From: Lineus longissimus
Lineage: Eukaryota > Nemertea > Pilidiophora > Heteronemertea > Lineidae
Direction of reading: 5' to 3'
DNA length: 64,000 nt
Assembly (NCBI RefSeq): GCF_910592395.1
Contig: NC_088317.1
Coordinates: forward strand, 2,170,001-2,234,000
Below the pieces are notes generated by a model. It did not search any database and was not told where the DNA came from. It saw only the letters and a list, made by a program, of their open reading frames with translations. Shown piece after piece: positions 11,401-22,598 of this stretch. A program made the translations under genes and the position numbers. Within the stretch, counting starts at the first letter, position 1, and each line of letters opens with the position of its first letter.

Positions 11401-13680
11401 TTTTTCTTCAAAGATCATTAAATCTCAATTCCAATTTCATTATTTTCAGATCTTGCTGAATTCGAAGCTCGTATTGCTCCAGTTGTCGTCGCCGTCGGTG
11501 CCGGTGTAGCTACCCAGCTCATTTCCCCACTCGTCAACCAGGGAATCGGTGCTATTGGAGATGCCCTTGGCGGTCTCTTTGGAAAGCGCGACTTGGGTAA
11601 GTTCGGTCTTGGCTCAGAGTCCCAAATGGCTGATAAGTAGCATCCTAACAACGGATCTCTTGACATAACTTTACGTGCCATCGTCATAACCAAGTAAACC
11701 ACTAGGGCCATTTCCATTTTTTATGAAAAAATCATTCAACCTGAATTCTGATTTCATGATTTCAGATCTTGCCGAATTTGAAGCTCGTATTGCCCCAGTT
11801 GTCGTCGCTGTCGGTGCCGGAGTTGCCGCTAACGTCATCGCCCCAATCCTAAACCAGGGAATTGGTGCTATTGGAGATGCCCTTGGCGGTCTCTTTGGAA
11901 AGCGCGACTTGGGTTAGTTTCTAAGATATTATACGTTCTCTAGATGCAAATATGTAAAACACTTTCTTAATATTCATTGGTCATTTTCGATGACGCATGG
12001 AGTCGTTGGATATCAATTCTAACCGCTGATCTTCAATTTTTCCGTAATATCCGTTGATGTTAATCATTCACTTATTTTAGCCACCGCTGAGGCCAAGCTC
12101 CGTGGCATCTGGTCTGACATCCTTAATGTTATCGGACAAGTTGCCCCAGTCGTTATCCAAACCATCCCAACCATCATTTCCGCTGTCGGCAAACGCGATC
12201 TCGGTACGTTACTAGGCTTCTGTCCACAAATGCAATTTCCTCCAATATCTCCAGCCATGAGCCAATGCATCACACAGTACAGTGCAGTACACTGTAGTCC
12301 GGCACTGCAGTTCTTGGGGAGGCAAATGCACTTCAAGGCATTTTCTCAGAGTAATTTAAGTGAAATCCTAAAATTCGGCTGAATAGAAAGGAATAAATGC
12401 TATTTTGGCGAGGGCACAATCATGTGAAAAGGGAGGTAAATTGATGGCATTCACAAATCGCGGTATTGTTAGTAGTTTATTTTTCTCTAAAATGATGGGC
12501 AAATTATTGTATTGAATTTTTCATTGAGCCAATTTTGATAATTTTTAGCACAAGCCCGTGATGCTTGGACCGACCTTCTCGGAAACCTCGGAAACATGGG
12601 AATCGGCCTCCTCGGACAGACTGTAGCCACTGGTCTCGGCGAACTCCAGAACCTCCTCAACCAGGGAGTTGGAGACCTCGCTGGAAAGCGTGAAGTCCGT
12701 GATGCATGGACCGACCTCCTCTCCAACCTCGGAAACATGGGAATCGGCCTCCTCGGACAAACCGTCCAGACTGGTCTCGGTGAACTCCAGAACCTCCTCA
12801 ACCAGGGAGTTGGAAACCTCGGAAAGCGTGATCTTACCAACACCATTACCACTGCCCTTCAACCACACATTGACAACGCCGTCGCTGTACGTATAGTTTT
12901 TCTGTTTTCTACCGATTCGGGAGGGGGAGGAGGGTTGGCTGTTCGACTTCAATGCTGTTTCACCCTGATTGCTAAAATTACTTTCAAATAGCAGCAGTAT
13001 CAAGTTGGCAACAGTTGTCAGCATTTGACACATTTCCCCTTGCATTCTCAAGATTGCCGGTCAGGTTGGAAACACCATCCAGGGCCACGTGAACAACCTG
13101 TGGAACACCGTCCAGTCCATCGGTCAGCTCCCTGACAAGCTCCAGACCCACGTTGATACCATCACCGGACACGTACAGAACATCATCGGACACGGAACCA
13201 ACGCCGTCTCCTCCATCCAGGATGTCGTCACTGACATTCTCAGTAAGTACTATTTGACGAAATGAACCAGGAATTAGGCCAGTATTCCTTCATGTGTTTG
13301 TAGCAACTCCTATACATCACATGTACAGTGTACATGTGCACGTCGATGTGTCAAGGAACTTGCAATATTTCAGTAGATTCATATGTCGAAGCAACGCACC
13401 GGGTATGAAAAAATACGGGACTTGTTATCAAGTCCATAACCAATGCATTTGTAATCTGCCCATGTGCAACAGCCATAACCAGTAATTTTGAAATAACAGT
13501 CCTCTGAAACTCGAAAGCGACCTTGGAAATTAAGATATATGAATCAAATTGAGATATGTCTTTTGAAAATTTCCAGACCAGACCTTTCAGAACATCGGCT
13601 CCAACGTGCAAGGAATCGTCTCAACCGGAGGTGACGCCGTCAACACTGCCATCAACCACGTCTCCGGAGGCGGAAACTAA
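5414..13680 (+). CDS. Secreted multi-peptide precursor (gene A), 21 coding exons
   Basis: Coding exons: 5414-5801, 6164-6448, 6560-6994, 7187-7333, 7615-7755, 8080-8211, 8608-8748, 8918-9064, 9235-9381, 9551-9697, 9868-10014, 10184-10330, 10501-10647, 10817-10963, 11134-11280, 11450-11596, 11766-11912, 12081-12203, 12549-12886, 13053-13242, 13577-13680. They join in frame to 1297 residues. It starts with a 20-residue signal peptide (MRAVTLVCIVLVLGVGNTKA). Then come 24 dibasic KR sites, 23 preceded by Gly (GKR, once GKKR), the cleavage-plus-amidation signal of secreted peptide precursors. Peptide types: WTDLLGNLGNMGIGLLGQ units; EARIAPVVVAVGAG...GIGAIGDALGGLFGKR units (14 copies, one per exon); one KLRGIWSDILNVIGQ unit; and a C-terminal tail of about 116 residues without KR. 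Nearly all introns are phase 1. There is no cysteine in the repeats. The glycine-zipper-like helices suggest membrane or surface activity, which is inference. I recognise no family. Confidence 0.85.
8608..11912 (+). repeat. 633-bp higher-order tandem repeat carrying two exons per unit
   Basis: Unit starts are at 8608, 9235, 9868, 10501, 11134 and a partial one at 11766. Spacings are 627, 633, 633, 633 and 632 bp. Each unit holds a 'b' exon (GVAANVIAPILNQ), its intron, an 'a' exon (GVATQLISPL) and its intron. Exons and introns are nearly identical between units, so the duplication is recent or homogenised. The a and b halves are also homologous to each other, which implies an older single-exon duplication beneath the two-exon one. 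Confidence 0.95.
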
Positions 13681-13718
13681 GAATAATTCATCCGTTGACG
13701 TGTACTGACTTACTACGC

Positions 13719-13724
13719 AATAAA
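13719..13724 (+). terminator. Polyadenylation signal of gene A
   Basis: AATAAA lies 39 bp after the TAA stop of gene A, the usual distance for a short 3' untranslated region. Confidence 0.75.
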
Positions 13725-14510
13725 ACATATTAAATGAAATTTAGTGTTTTTGGTACTTAGTTCATGTTTTGTATTGAAAAACACCAATCAAACCTAGGTT
13801 GTGACACATAAATTGCCCTCTACATGTATACACATCAATGGCATTTAAGCACTGTACATAAACCATGGTTTCGTGACAAGTCCTGGGCATATACTGGGTT
13901 TGCTAAAAGCGCGACATTTGGCGTTTTCAAAAGTCAACGAATTCTTGCCTACCTGGCAATGCCTCCTGATTTGCCTATAAACCCTCTTAATAGCCGTCAC
14001 ATGCGACGATGAAGCGATCACGGTATCTGGACCAAGGGATACGGCATGGTTGAGATTTTCGAGAGACTATTCCGACACACAAATACACCACCAAAATGCC
14101 ACCCACTCGACCGAAACTCGACCCAAACTTTCCGCCATGCACTTGATAAACCTATCGTATATACCTGCGTGTAAAGAGCTGGCATGCTTGGGAAGGGACA
14201 GGATGGCTGGCGCCATACGATAAAGTAATATAGCACGCATGTTATCAGTCACGTTAACGCAGCATGCGCACGGCCGTGTACATGTAAAAAAAGTATTGAT
14301 TATCAATGATTTACATTGAGCAGAAAGGGTCCCGGGAAAAAAAGGAGTTAGAACAACGGTTTTAAAAACGCTCCAAAGAAATTGTACACAGATGTAGCAG
14401 ACATAACCATACATACCTCCCATTCTTGAACACTCTACACTATGCATGCTTGGATGACGAAATCGGCTGCGTTTGGAGAGTACATGTATGACGCACGGGA
14501 CTAGACACAA
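13725..14510. other. Intergenic sequence, nothing recognised
   Basis: Non-coding sequence between gene A and the decayed paralogue. Frames here are short and lack splice or domain support. Confidence 0.5.
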
Positions 14511-15229
14511 CAACCTGTGGAACACCGTCCAGTCCCTCGGTCAGCTCCCTGACAAGCTCCAGACCCACGTTGATACCATCACCGGACACGTATACAGAAC
14601 ATCATCGGACACGGAACCAACGCTGTCTCCTTCATCCAAGAAGTAGTCACTGATATTCTTAGTTATATTACAAGTTACTTGACCCCAACCACCGCTGAAC
14701 AGACCAGTTGCTAGCTGTATGACCTGCGAAGGAGTTGGGAGACAAAAAGCATATTTTTGCCATATCAAGGGGAAAATGAGGCATAGATCATAACTCATTT
14801 TTTTAGGGATCCTTGGCATTTGTGAAGGTTTCTTCAATGATTAACAGCTTCCTCCACTCGCGGTAATAGGGAGTTTTCACAAATCCCCTGAAACGCCATC
14901 CCGAACGCTTGTATCATTGTTTGACCTCCTCAAAACGAAGGAGAACAATCGTATAGGAGTTCACGTGGACGTTTCGGGGGCTTTGCGAAAACCACACCCT
15001 ACTCAACAAAGCTTAGTGATGCAAATTACATGTTGTTATGCAACCCCTTTTGATTTGGTGCAAAAGTGTGTCCCGTAATGCAGATTCTAAAGTGCCATAT
15101 TGTTCCTACTTCAGACCAGACCTCCCAGAACATCGGCTCCAACAAAGTTCAAAGAATCGTCTCAGCCGGAGAGTCGTAAGTGATGCAGTTAACACTGCAA
15201 TCAACTACGTCTCTGGAGACGGAAACTGA
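14511..15229 (+). pseudogene. Decayed 3' end of a third multi-peptide precursor gene
   Basis: 14511-14665 matches the penultimate exon of genes A and B (NLWNTVQSLGQLPDKLQTH), but a 2-bp insertion turns ACGTACAGAAC into ACGTATACAGAAC and breaks the frame. 15115-15229 matches the last exon, with its acceptor TTCAG kept, several changes (an inserted AGTTCAA-like stretch and a GTAAGTGAT insertion) and a TGA in place of the TAA. A polyadenylation signal AATAAA follows at 15259. No 5' exons remain. It lies between A and B, so the cluster once had at least three members. Confidence 0.8.
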
Positions 15230-15264
15230 ACAGTAATATTCTGTAGAAATAATCGTCGAATAAA

Positions 15265-16015
15265 TTGCATGAAATAAAAACTATAAGATTTTGTGTTTTT
15301 GACTTTCTGACTAAGGGCGCCTACTATATATAAGGATTAATACGTCTGGCTTGTAAACCGCTCTCAAGAGAACCAAACGCTCCAAAAATGGATGAACCCG
15401 AAGGGACTAAGAAGTGTTGTTGTTGAGGTTTTTGAGGTTCTGCACAAACTCCTTATTTGAAGTACAAACTGAGAACCAAAATGGGGATAAACCAGGAACA
15501 GTAAATTGGCATTGGCATAACTACGCATCAGACAGTATGAGAAAACCGTGTTTTGATGACCTCACTAATCTAGGTCAATATCGAATCGAGAGATATCAAC
15601 ACATACTCCTCGCGCATGACCGTAACTGTAATTATTGATGACGTCGTTTCTTCCCTGCTTGAATTTGCCGCCATTTTGTGAATTCATCCCCAAAGGAAGT
15701 ACGAAGCTCTACCACTGTGGCTACTTTCAGTCCCATTGCATTGTAAGAACATCAATGAATAATGTACAGTGATTTACAATATGGAAGTTGATACTGGCAG
15801 AGATCAAATGCTTGAAAAGTAAGTGTGCTTGGAGAATGAAATTGCTTTTTATCATCTCGCTAACTATCGCAAACACGTGCGACATTCACGCCCACTGTTG
15901 CACACTCGCAATCAAGGCCAAACCCTTCTGGTAATCTCTCAAATCTAAAGCGATAAAAATGGTTGTAAAATCTATCAAAATCCTCTGGGAAACAACACAT
16001 CGGCTAATGTAACCT
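15265..16015. other. Intergenic sequence upstream of gene B
   Basis: No coding or repeat signal that I can support. The core promoter of gene B begins at its right edge. Confidence 0.5.
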
Positions 16016-16077
16016 TATATAAAATGACCCAGCAACATTTTCAGGAATCATTTCATTGCGACTCGTTGGCAGCTAAG
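16016..16077 (+). promoter_or_regulatory. TATA box and non-coding first exon of gene B
   Basis: TATATAAAA at 16016-16024 is followed by a probable start near 16045 and an untranslated exon ending at 16077 (GCAGCTAAG before GTAGGT). The coding exon begins at 16236 after the acceptor CTTCCTTCCAG. Confidence 0.7.
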
Positions 16078-16245
16078 GTAGGTGTAGCATCGAAATCGGC
16101 GATGGAATAAAACTATACCATCTATACAATGTCATTTTCTTTATGCGAATTTTCATTCAATACCGGTACTATTTAGTTGTAATTTCCTTCAGTTTCCCTT
16201 TCAGTTTCATTCATTTCCTCTTTTCTTCCTTCCAGAACTGTCAAA

Positions 16246-19200
16246 ATGAAAGCCGCAGCTTTAGTATGTGTCGTCCTCATGCTCGGCGTTGGAAACACCA
16301 AGGCCGATTTCTTCGATGATCTCTTCGCCCAGGTCCTGAAGCCAACTGCTGAACAGCTGGTTCAGGTCGGCCAGAATGCCCTCCTCCAACTCCTCCAACA
16401 AGGCCTCATCAGCGGACTCGGAAAGCGCGGCGTTGACTTCGACCCCGTCAAGCTCCAGGCCTTCCTCGACAAGGCCAAGGAGGTCCTCGGTGAAAAGTTC
16501 GAGCCCCTGAAGGAGACCATCCTTGAGGGATACAAGGAGCTCATCGAATTCGCCCAGAACGTCAACTCTCTCTCCTGGGTGAACAAGGGTGTGACCAAGC
16601 GCGATCTTCACAATGCCGTCGACATGATCGTTGGTGAGCAATCTCTACTTTGCACAGATTCTGTCCCTGTTTCACTTCACAGCCAAGATATCATGCGATT
16701 AAAGTAAAGGGCTGATTCACCTTCAAATTATCAAATTCGTTTCGCAAGTGGTTGGCTCTGTACGCAAAAATGCTGAAAGTTTCTCGGCAGATTTAACGGT
16801 GTTTCGCTTCAAACTGCTTGCGACACAAGACACGGAATTGTCGAACGCTAGTCTCAACGATATTTTAAGTTGATCTCCAAAAATGATGTTATTACAAACT
16901 TTCTCTATGATATCTAAGTCATCATGTCATCTAAATGACACAATGTGTTTTTTTGCAGCCAAAAACCAGGGGAAACTCCGTGATGCCTGGACCGATCTCT
17001 TGGGAAACCTCGGAAACATGGGAATCGGCCTCCTCGGACAGACTGTCGCCACTGGTCTTGGTGAACTACAAAACATTCTCAACCAGGGAGTTGGAAATCT
17101 CGGAAAGCGTGAACTTCGTGATGCATGGACCGACCTTCTCGCTAACCTCGGAAACATGGGAATCGGCCTCCTCGGACAAACCGTCCAGACCGGTCTCGGT
17201 GAACTCCAGAATCTCCTCAACCAGAATGTTGGAAAGCGTGAACTCGGTAAGTCTATTTTATTCCATTGAAATTGTTATCTCAAATTCCTTAAAGCTAAAA
17301 AGTACCACTGATTTCAGTGGTTGCGCCCACTGGATCCACAAAACTTGGAGATTTCTGAAAACGCAAGCACATTCCGATTAGAATCGTATATTGCATCCTC
17401 CCATAGCCGCTTCATAGCTAAGATGCACTCAAGTGTGAGTGTAGAAACGATGCAAGTGCGAGGAAGTTGAGGACAGTAGGTTGCAATGAACTCTCCCCCA
17501 CTTATTAGGCTCAGGTAAATCGCGAAGAAACAGCTTTGCGTATTTGCTAATCTTCAATTGGTGTTGGACCAAATGGATATTGAGATGGCTGCCAAAACTT
17601 ATCTACAAATAAGCGCTCACGCGGCGCATATCGCATGCAACGCTTATGTAGAGATAAGACTGATGCAATGACCCATATATCAATGTACTCGATATCATCA
17701 CACACATACTTTTGTTATTTTCAACAACAGAACTCCGTGATGCTTGGACTGACCTCCTCTCCAACCTTGGAAACATGGGAATCGGCCTCCTCGGACAAAC
17801 CGTCCAGACTGGTCTCGGTGAACTTCAGAACCTCCTCAACCAGGGAGTTGGAAACCTCGGAAAGCGTGAAATCGGTAAGCTCATCAGAAAATATATTCAG
17901 TCTTCTCAAGATTTTTCTCTAACGCATTATTTTAAATGCATTTGGTTTATTTTGTTCAGTGGATATTTTTAGGAATATGAGGGGCAGATACGTTGATTTG
18001 TTTGAATGTAATCACCTTGAATGCAATTTCATTATCAACTGAGCGTCACTGCGAAGTTTTGACATTTTCTCTTCCTCTCTCTCAGATCCTCGTATCGTCA
18101 TCTCCGGACCCCTGATCGCCATCGGGACTGGTCTTGCCACTGGCGTCCTTACCCCACTCATCAACCAAGGAATCAGCGCCATCGGCGACGCCCTCGGTGG
18201 TCTATTTGGAAAGCGTGATCTTAGTGGTAAGAACCAATTCCCCAATTTAATCTGCATTAAAGCGTGTAACGTGCGTTCCGGAAGATCCGGTGTAGTTCTA
18301 TTTAATCGTTTTGCCTATAGCAAAAAAACCTCGCCTCCTACCCCTCTCAGAAGGACTGAATTCTCGGTATCTAATCGGTAGTAAAATTACCTAATTAACG
18401 AAATGATACTAATACATTTTCAGCTATTGATGAGGCTAAGCTCCGTGACATCTGGTCCGACATCCTCAATGTTATCGGACAAGTTGCCCCAGTCGTTGTC
18501 CAAACCATCCCAACCATCATCTCCGCTATTGGCAAACGTGATCTTGGTAGGTGTATCATTACAATTTTGTTTGTTTGAAGAGTTGATTCAAAGTAGTTTA
18601 TATCCTAATAGAAATGTTCGCTACATTTTCGTAACTTTGGCCATGCAATGGTTGAGAAAAAAAAGACTACTAATAATTTTTTGCATTGTAAGATCACGTC
18701 GAAGTTTTCATGTTCAAATGATTTTTTTTGTGTCACAAGCCAAACCTACAAGAATTATTTAATATCTACTTTTACCAATCATCCGATATTCAGCTCTTGA
18801 TGAGGCAAAGCTCCGTGACATCTGGTCTGACATCCTCAATGTTATCGGACAAGTTGCCCCAGTCGTCGTCCAGACTCTCCCGACCATCATCTCCGCTATT
18901 GGCAAACGCGATCTTGGTAGGTGTATCATTACAAGCCTAATCTCTGGCAAGAAATACGGCCCTCCTACCCCTCTCAACTTCAGCTCTTGATGAGGCCAAG
19001 CTCCGTGACATCTGCTCTGATATCCTCAATGTTATTGGGCAAGTTGCCCCCGTCGTTTTATTCCAGACCTTCATCTCCATTAATGCCGAGCGCGATCTCG
19101 GCACGTTTTGTGTTCTAAACTATCGGACTAGATGATCTTCACTTAAGGCTATATGATTTCTCAATTTTAGCACAAGCCCGTGACGCATGGACCGATCTCC

Positions 19201-21466
19201 TCGCTAACCTCGGAAACATGGGAATCGGCCTCCTCGGACAAACCGTCCAGACTGGTCTCGGTGAACTCCAGAACCTCCTCAACCAGGGAGTTGGAAACCT
19301 CGGAAAGCGTGAAATCGGTAAGCTCATCAGAAAATATATTCAGTCTTCTCAAAATTCTTCTCTAACGCATTATTTTAAATGCATTTGGTTTATTTTGTTC
19401 AGTGGATATTTTTAGGAATATGAGGGGCAGATACGTTGATTTGTTTGAATGTAATCACCTTGAATGCAATTTCATTATCAACTGAGCGTCACTGCGAAGT
19501 TTTGACATTTTCTCTTCCTCTCTCTCAGATCCTCGTATCGTCATCTCCGGACCCCTGATCGCCATCGGGACTGGTCTTGCCACTGGCGTCCTTACCCCAC
19601 TCATCAACCAAGGAATCAGCGCCATCGGCGACGCCCTCGGTGGTCTATTTGGAAAGCGTGATCTTAGTGGTAAGACCCTATTCCCCAAATCTGCATAAAA
19701 GCGTGTCACATGCGTTTCGGAAGATCCGGTGGAGTTCTATTTAATCGTTTTGCCTATAGCAAGAAAAACCTCCCCTCCTACCCCTCTCAGAAGGAATTCT
19801 CAGTATCTAATCGGTAGTAAAATTACCTAATTAACGAAATGATACTAATACATTTTCAGCTATTGATGAGGCCAAGCTCCGTGACATCTGGTCCGACATC
19901 CTCAATGTTATCGGACAAGTTGCCCCAGTCGTTGTCCAAACCATCCCAACTATCATCTCCGCTATTGGCAAACGTGATCTTGGTAGGTGTATCATTACAA
20001 TTTTGTTTGTTTGAAGAGTTTATTCAAAGTAGTTCATATCATAACAGAAATGTTCGCTACAATTTCGTAACTTTGGCCATGCAATGGTTGAGAAAAAAAG
20101 ACTACTATTAATTTTTTGTATTGTAAGATCACGTCGAAGTTTTCATGTTCAAATGATTTTTTTGTGTCACAAGCCAAACCTACAAGAACAATCTAATATC
20201 TACTTTTACCACTCATCCGATATTCAGGTATTGATGAGGCCAAGCTCCGTGGCATATGGTCTGACATCCTCAATGTTATCGGACAAGTTGCCCCAGTCGT
20301 CGTCCAGACTCTCCCGACCATCATCTCCGCTATTGGCAAACGCGATCTTGGTAGGTGTATCATTACAAGCCTAATCTCTGGCAAGAAATACGGCCCTCCT
20401 ACCCCTCTCCACTTCAGCTCTTGATGAGGCCAAGCTCCGTGACATCTGCTCTGATATCCTCAATGTTATTGGGCAAGTTGCCCCCGTCGTTTTATTCCAG
20501 ACCTTCATCTCCATTAATGCCGAGCGCGATCTCGGTACGTTTTGTGTTCTAAACTATCGGATAAGCTCGATGAATGATTTTAAAGAGCTGCATCAGAACC
20601 AAGTCGTTCTCGGTTTATTCAGATGATCTTCACTTCAGGCTATATGATTTCTCAATTTTAGCACAAGCCCGTGACGCATGGACCGATCTCCTCGCTAACC
20701 TCGGAAACATGGGAATCGGCCTCCTCGGACAAACCGTCCAGACTGGTCTCGGTGAACTCCAGAACCTCCTCAACCAAAGTGTCGGAAAGCGTGACCTAAC
20801 CAACACCATCTCTACTGCTCTTCAGCCACATATTGATAATGCCGTCGCTGTAAGTTTATTCTTTTCTGTGCTGAACTTACTGTAGAGATTGCAATAAGTC
20901 CGTGACCGCCACGCGAAATCAGAAGAGGCCTCCAGAGGCTGCTCGTATATGTGTGACCGGTAGCACTACCAGCAACAATGCATATCTTAGACCCTCGATT
21001 TCTATCTTTTTGTCGCGATGCATTTTTATTAATACAGCCTGTGCATGCATTGTTGTTTCAGATTGCCGGTCAGGTTGGAAACACCATCCAGGGCCACGTG
21101 AACAACCTGTGGAACACCGTCCAGTCCCTCGGTCAGCTCCCAGACAAGCTTCAGACCCACGTTGATACCATCACCGGACACGTACAGAACATCATCGGAC
21201 ACGGAACCAACGCCGTCTCCTCCATCCAAGATGTTGTCACTGATATTCTCAGTAAGTCGCAATTTGAATTTCTATCACGTTGGCTGTCTATATTCTCTCA
21301 TTAACTTAAGCTATCTGGCCATCTTGCCTCCTTTTTATCGTCTAATTTGCTTGGCATTTCAGACCAGACCTTCCAGAACATCGGGTCCAACGTCCAAGGA
21401 ATCGTCTCAACCGGAGGTGACGCCGTCAACACTGCCATCAACCACGTCTCTGGAGGCGGAAACTAA
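16246..21466 (+). CDS. Secreted multi-peptide precursor (gene B), 15 coding exons
   Basis: Coding exons: 16246-16633, 16959-17246, 17731-17874, 18086-18226, 18424-18546, 18794-18916, 18984-19100, 19171-19317, 19529-19669, 19860-19982, 20228-20350, 20418-20534, 20662-20849, 21062-21251, 21363-21466. Joined they give 818 residues. The signal peptide, first exon and C-terminal tail closely match gene A. Twelve GKR sites and one TKR remain. Gene B has few glycine-zipper units (RIVISGPLIAIGTGLATGV) and more of the KLRDIWSDILNVIGQVAP type. The exons at 18984 and 20418 have lost their dibasic site (AER instead of GKR) and gained a cysteine (DICSDI), and the first of them has a GC donor (GCACGT), so they may be skipped. 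All internal introns except the one before the tail are phase 1. Same inferred processing as gene A. Confidence 0.85.
17731..20661 (+). repeat. Tandem duplication of about 1.45 kb inside gene B
   Basis: 17731-19170 (five exons) is repeated at 19171-20661. Exons and introns match nearly base for base, and corresponding exon starts are 1434-1443 bp apart. The second copy has about 50 extra bases before the next exon (around 20562-20622). The duplication added five phase-1 exons without disturbing the frame. Confidence 0.9.
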
Positions 21467-21500
21467 GATGCCCTTTTCGTTTTTTCTGTATTTTCGTTTA

Positions 21501-21519
21501 ATTAAAAAGATAGATTAAA
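21501..21519 (+). terminator. Probable polyadenylation signals of gene B
   Basis: Two ATTAAA words (21501 and 21514) lie 35-50 bp after the stop. No AATAAA is present nearby. Confidence 0.45.
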
Positions 21520-22487
21520 ACATTTTGGCTCGACCCAGTTTCTTCTATTACATGAACATGTGCATACATCGGCAGACGAAAGTAAAAGAGGACATTTAGG
21601 TACTTATCCCCTTTTATTGATTAGAAATATAACTAAATTGATTATTCTTTTGTGCTACATGTAGATGACTGATGAAAATTCGGAATATCCGTGAGAACTC
21701 CTAATTGGGATGTTGCTACGTTTCAGGATAGTGCCAGTCGTAGTTTGATCAGTAGGACTTCCTTAACATATAGCAATGAGAACAAGAGCAAATCCGTCAT
21801 TCCAATTCGTTTATTACATCTTCATAAATAAGAGCTTTAATTACAAGTTTGAAGTGTTAAAAGGAGCTGCAGTATGTTAAGAACAAGATCTTTTCTATTC
21901 TGCTGATAATAAAAATGGTACAGAACTGTTGAATGAAAGAACTGGAAATCTACCTATGATTTCATGTGAAAGGTGTATGTATAATACAAAACGACTCGGA
22001 TAAAATATGTTACGCTATAGTGTAACTAGCATTCGTGACATAGAAAGTGTGAAAAATGCTTAAAATTGATCTAGAAAACTTGTAGAAGTTGCAGTGTGTC
22101 TCAACAAAGCGAAGTCACGAACGAATAGCTTGACCTGCAAGCAACTACTTAGGTTGGATTCCGGCTTCTTCCTACTTCGCTGATGCTGCACGTAGCACGA
22201 CTTGTGTACTTTTTTCCAAGAATTGAATGTTCGAAATGTTACGTTCCTTGATTCGTCGAAGCGTCGGTACCTCATGAATACACGAGATCAAGACGCTTGC
22301 GATACAAAACATCGAAAAGATCAAATACAGTATGAATCGCATGGAATAGTTCATGGGATAATTGTGAACAGAATTCTGCCTTGTTATTAATGTGTTTACA
22401 GCGTGTGTAGTTGTTCCAACAACGCACTCTTTCTCAGGATACCATTACTTAGAATCTGCGCGACTGCGGCTAAACTGCAATGCAGTT
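21520..22487. other. Intergenic sequence between convergent genes
   Basis: About 1 kb between gene B (plus) and the plakin-repeat gene (minus). I see no coding sequence, only short AT-rich frames. Confidence 0.5.
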
Positions 22488-22493
22488 TTTATT
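22488..22493 (-). terminator. Probable polyadenylation signal of the plakin-repeat gene
   Basis: TTTATT on the plus strand reads AATAAA on the minus strand, about 105 bases past the stop codon at 22599-22601. Confidence 0.5.
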
Positions 22494-22598
22494 TGTGTTT
22501 GGGGGACGAAAGTGGTATTAAAATGGCGAAACGACGAAATCTACACTGAGGACCGAATTGATTGAATACGTCAATGTACTTCATGTAGTTGGTCTAGT

